From: Bacillus sp. AFS037270
GTDB lineage: Bacteria > Bacillota > Bacilli > Bacillales_B > DSM-18226
DNA: 43,665 nucleotides
NCBI RefSeq assembly: GCF_002585305.1
Contig: NZ_NUNF01000008.1
Location: forward strand, 25,331 to 68,995
Direction: 5' to 3'
Part shown: one piece after another, positions 41,258 through 43,665 of the stretch
Position numbering within the stretch: the stretch's first letter is position 1
How the letters are laid out: every line of letters begins with the position of its first letter
Made by a program: the position numbers and the translations under genes
The notes under the pieces: model-generated
What the model saw: the letters and a program-made list of their open reading frames with translations, nothing else
What the model was told of the DNA's origin: nothing
Databases searched by the model: none

Positions 41258-42910
41258 TTGAAACTGATAAAAAGCGGCGTCCTGCTTATTGCAGTCTTGT
41301 ATCTTTTTCTATTTTTATGTCCTTCATTCACTTCTGCGCATGCTTACATACTTAAATCAACCCCTTATGAAAATGAGATTGTAAATCAAGCACCACAAAA
41401 GGTAACGATTGAATTTGATGAAACTATCCAGGCGTCGTTCAATTCTTTAGAGGTGTTTGATTCAGCGGGGAATCGGGTTGATCAGAAAAACGGTCGTATA
41501 AATCCTAAAAATCCTTCCATTATTGAAACAGGTTTAGCTGAAAATCTGCCTAACGACACATACAGCATAAAATGGAGGGTTGTATCTAGTGATGGACATC
41601 CTGTTGAGGGAGTGATTCCATTCCAAGTAGGAAATGGCGATTCGACTCAAGACAGTACAAGCATACATAATGAATCAAAAGGATATATGCCTCAATTAGA
41701 CTTGATAATGATACGTTGGCTTCAATATTTAAGTAATGCGTGTTTTGTAGCAATGCTCTTATTCTATCTTTTTGTCTTGCCAAAGGAATTACGGGAAAAT
41801 GCTAGGGTTAGCAGTACTTTTAGTAAATTATTAAAACTTTCTTTGATTACTTTATCCATTAGCATTCTTTTGAGTTTGCCGTTACAGGCAACCATAGAAT
41901 CAGGATTATCATGGAGTGAAGTTCTAAGGGTTAAAGTGCTAGGTGATATGTTAGTAACAACACTCTTTGGGAAAACATGGATCATACAAATCACTAGTTT
42001 GTTTTTCCTATTCATCTCTACCTATTTGCTAATAATAAAAAGATTCCATTCATTATGGGTATGGATTTCGTTCATTCTCGGAATAGGGTTGCTCTTGTCC
42101 AGGTCATTTACAAGTCATGCAGCCTCTTCCATCAACGTTTTTCTTGCAATTTCAGTAGATTTTATCCATTTACTTTCTGCCTCCATCTGGATTGGATGCA
42201 TAATGGTTCTGGTTGCATTGATCCCTCTTAGTAGAAAAATCGATACAAAGGGACTCTATTTGAATTCAATTCGAAAATTTTCCAAGTGGGGAATCCTGTT
42301 AGTAATCGTGTTAAGTTTTACAGGCATTTATGGTAGTCTTTCATACATTCCTAATCTTCGAACACTTCTAACGACTAATTACGGTAGAGTATTGTCCGCA
42401 AAAATAGTCCTGCTTGTTATCATGATTATTTTTGCAACATTTAACTTTGTAAAAGGGAAGCGAAATAAGGAAAAAGGACTGCCAGCCACTTTATGGGGAG
42501 AATTAATGGCTGGTGCGGTTGTTTTAGTTCTATCTGTATTATTAACTAATTTACCAACTGCCATGTCTTCTCCAGGTTCATTTAAGGAAAGCAAAACGGT
42601 AAAACAGGAGAGTAAAATCACCTTTGAAGCATCCCCTAATGTCATTGGAGAAAATACCTTTGTCTTATCATTAAAAGACAAACATGGTCAGCCAATTAAG
42701 GATGTTGAACAAGCAACCCTTACATTTAACTCTCTAGAGATGGATATGGGGGAAGCCACGAAAACATTAGTGAAAGTCAAGGAAGGCACTTATCAAGGAA
42801 AGGGCATGAATTTCAATATGGCAGGCCGATGGAATGTTCATGTCCATGTCCTAACCAAGGATTTAGAATCGATTGATACAGACTTCAAAGTGTTTGTTGG
42901 CAGTCAATAA
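41258..42910 (+). CDS. ycnJ: copper import protein YcnJ (CopC-CopD fusion)
   Basis: This 550-residue membrane protein takes up copper. After the signal peptide, the CopC domain starts with His28 as first or second mature residue (SAHAYILKSTPYENEIV), with a second ligand in SSDGHPVEGVIPF. A CopD-type part with about eight membrane helices follows (about 150-435). The last 110 residues form an extracytoplasmic beta domain of the FixH/YtkA kind (ENTFVLSLKDKHGQPIKDVEQATLTF...NMAGRWNVHVHV). It starts with TTG after AAAGGAGG. It lies between ycnK and ycnI as in B. subtilis. Confidence 0.93.
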   Translation: MKLIKSGVLLIAVLYLFLFLCPSFTSAHAYILKSTPYENEIVNQAPQKVTIEFDETIQASFNSLEVFDSAGNRVDQKNGRINPKNPSIIETGLAENLPNDTYSIKWRVVSSDGHPVEGVIPFQVGNGDSTQDSTSIHNESKGYMPQLDLIMIRWLQYLSNACFVAMLLFYLFVLPKELRENARVSSTFSKLLKLSLITLSISILLSLPLQATIESGLSWSEVLRVKVLGDMLVTTLFGKTWIIQITSLFFLFISTYLLIIKRFHSLWVWISFILGIGLLLSRSFTSHAASSINVFLAISVDFIHLLSASIWIGCIMVLVALIPLSRKIDTKGLYLNSIRKFSKWGILLVIVLSFTGIYGSLSYIPNLRTLLTTNYGRVLSAKIVLLVIMIIFATFNFVKGKRNKEKGLPATLWGELMAGAVVLVLSVLLTNLPTAMSSPGSFKESKTVKQESKITFEASPNVIGENTFVLSLKDKHGQPIKDVEQATLTFNSLEMDMGEATKTLVKVKEGTYQGKGMNFNMAGRWNVHVHVLTKDLESIDTDFKVFVGSQ

Positions 42911-42928
42911 ATACTATATAGAGGAGAT

Positions 42929-43573
42929 ATGAAATTGAAAAAAACGATAAAAAAAATTACTAAAGTGGTTTTACCAACCGTGTTAGGTTTATTATTATTC
43001 TCAAGTGTGGCAAGTGCCCATGTGACCGTTATGCCAAAAACGTCAACCACTGGGGCATGGGAAACGTATACGGTGAAGGTTCCCGTTGAAAAAGAAGTAC
43101 CCACCACGAAATTCACGCTAAAAGCACCTGCAGGGGTGGAGATCATGTCATATCAACCCGTCCCTGGCTGGAGGTATACTGCTGATAAAGACACCAGTGG
43201 CAAGGTAAAATCATTTACCTTTGAAGCAACTGGAGAAGGAATTTTACCAGGTCAATTCCAGCAATTTACCTTTGTGGCGAAGAACCCTGATAAGGCTGCC
43301 GATATCGCTTGGGATGCTTACCAATATTATAAAGATGGAAGTATCGTGGAATGGACAGGTGACGAATCAGCCAAAACTCCACATTCTATAACATCTATTG
43401 TAGCTGGTGCTTCAACAGATGATCATCATGATCAAGCTGCAACAGAAGATACTAAAACTGACGAAACAAAAGCTGCCGATACTGAACAATCTAATTCTCT
43501 CCCGCTTATCTTATCGATTGTTTCTGTTGTTCTTTCACTAGCAGCTCTAATCTTTGCCATTCGAAAAAAATAA
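42929..43573 (+). CDS. ycnI: copper-binding protein YcnI (DUF1775)
   Basis: A secreted, membrane-anchored copper protein of 214 residues. The signal peptide ends SVASA, so His31 is the first mature residue, the position that binds copper together with a tryptophan in characterised YcnI. The DUF1775 domain runs to about residue 160 and includes VTVMPKTSTTGAWETYTVKVP and VEWTGDESAKTPHSI. A His/Asp-rich linker (TDDHHDQAATED) and a C-terminal membrane helix (LPLILSIVSVVLSLAALIFAI) with basic tail follow. It probably hands copper to YcnJ. It lies 18 bases after ycnJ and ends the operon. Confidence 0.93.
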   Translation: MKLKKTIKKITKVVLPTVLGLLLFSSVASAHVTVMPKTSTTGAWETYTVKVPVEKEVPTTKFTLKAPAGVEIMSYQPVPGWRYTADKDTSGKVKSFTFEATGEGILPGQFQQFTFVAKNPDKAADIAWDAYQYYKDGSIVEWTGDESAKTPHSITSIVAGASTDDHHDQAATEDTKTDETKAADTEQSNSLPLILSIVSVVLSLAALIFAIRKK

Positions 43574-43583
43574 CTAAAAACCC

Positions 43584-43617
43584 GAAAAACCTGTTCATCT
43601 GTTGAACAGGTTTTTTC
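43584..43617 (+). terminator. terminator of the ycnKJI operon
   Basis: CCTGTTCA (43590-43597) pairs with TGAACAGG (43603-43610), flanked by AAAAA and TTTTTT. The remaining 48 bases of the window hold no recognisable feature. Confidence 0.92.
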
Positions 43618-43665
43618 ATGAGATAAGAAAGTATAAAAGTTTTTTACTTCGAGAATTGTCCAGCT

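Overview
The window comes from a low-GC, endospore-forming member of the Bacillaceae (Bacillus/Neobacillus/Priestia-like). The support is a tripartite gerA/gerB/gerC-type germinant receptor operon with a sigma-G-like promoter, strong AAGGAGG-type ribosome binding sites with frequent TTG/GTG starts, cre-like sites, a SacB/LevB pair, a GltC/GltAB locus and a YcnK/YcnJ/YcnI copper operon, all close to Bacillus subtilis families. I cannot name a species.

Layout. (1) 1-855 is an RNA block: the 3' part of a tmRNA, a sigma-A promoter, an orphan 5' copy of a tRNA-Thr, an intact tRNA-Thr(TGT), a tandem repeat, tRNA-Asn(GTT), a very short 4.5S-type SRP RNA hairpin and a strong terminator. (2) 930-1704 holds two small proteins of unknown role. 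(3) 2160-7823 is a carbohydrate locus: a CUT1 ABC importer (lipoprotein and two permeases, no ATPase), an AraC/cupin activator and a GH4 alpha-galactosidase-like enzyme, with cre-like sites before the importer and before the GH4 gene. (4) 8364-12715 is a YesM/YesN-type two-component system followed by an orphan sugar-binding lipoprotein. (5) 12916-17826 is a levan locus: levansucrase, a processive GT2 glycosyltransferase and endolevanase LevB; the last two share a conserved upstream element. (6) 18259-20519 holds an MscS-type channel, a BtuF-like binding protein without signal peptide and a 48-residue Pro/Tyr-rich peptide. (7) 20645-27712 is gltC and, divergently, glutamate synthase. (8) 27908-29096 is a MarR regulator and a short nitroreductase whose promoters carry the same operator-like palindrome. 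(9) 29257-32926 is the germinant receptor operon. (10) 33267-34749 holds a His/Arg-rich protein and a heme monooxygenase behind a paired GTATAC operator, an HPr-like protein without the catalytic histidine, and a 59-residue protein. (11) 34906-38013 is a Zur-type zinc locus: ycgQ/ycgR-like genes divergent from a ZnuA/AdcA lipoprotein, with a perfect Zur box between them. (12) 38160-40396 holds a DUF4317 protein and an SPL-family radical SAM protein. (13) 40667-43573 is the copper operon.

The parts most worth a second look are the miniature SRP RNA in the tRNA/tmRNA block, the kinase/regulator/binding-protein trio beside the levan genes (reminiscent of the streptococcal LevQRST arrangement), the GT2 enzyme tied to levB by a shared promoter element, the paired operators of the marR/nitroreductase and His-rich/hmoA loci, and the HPr-like protein that keeps the regulatory serine but has lost His15. 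All assignments come from reading the sequence and from family knowledge; no database search was run.
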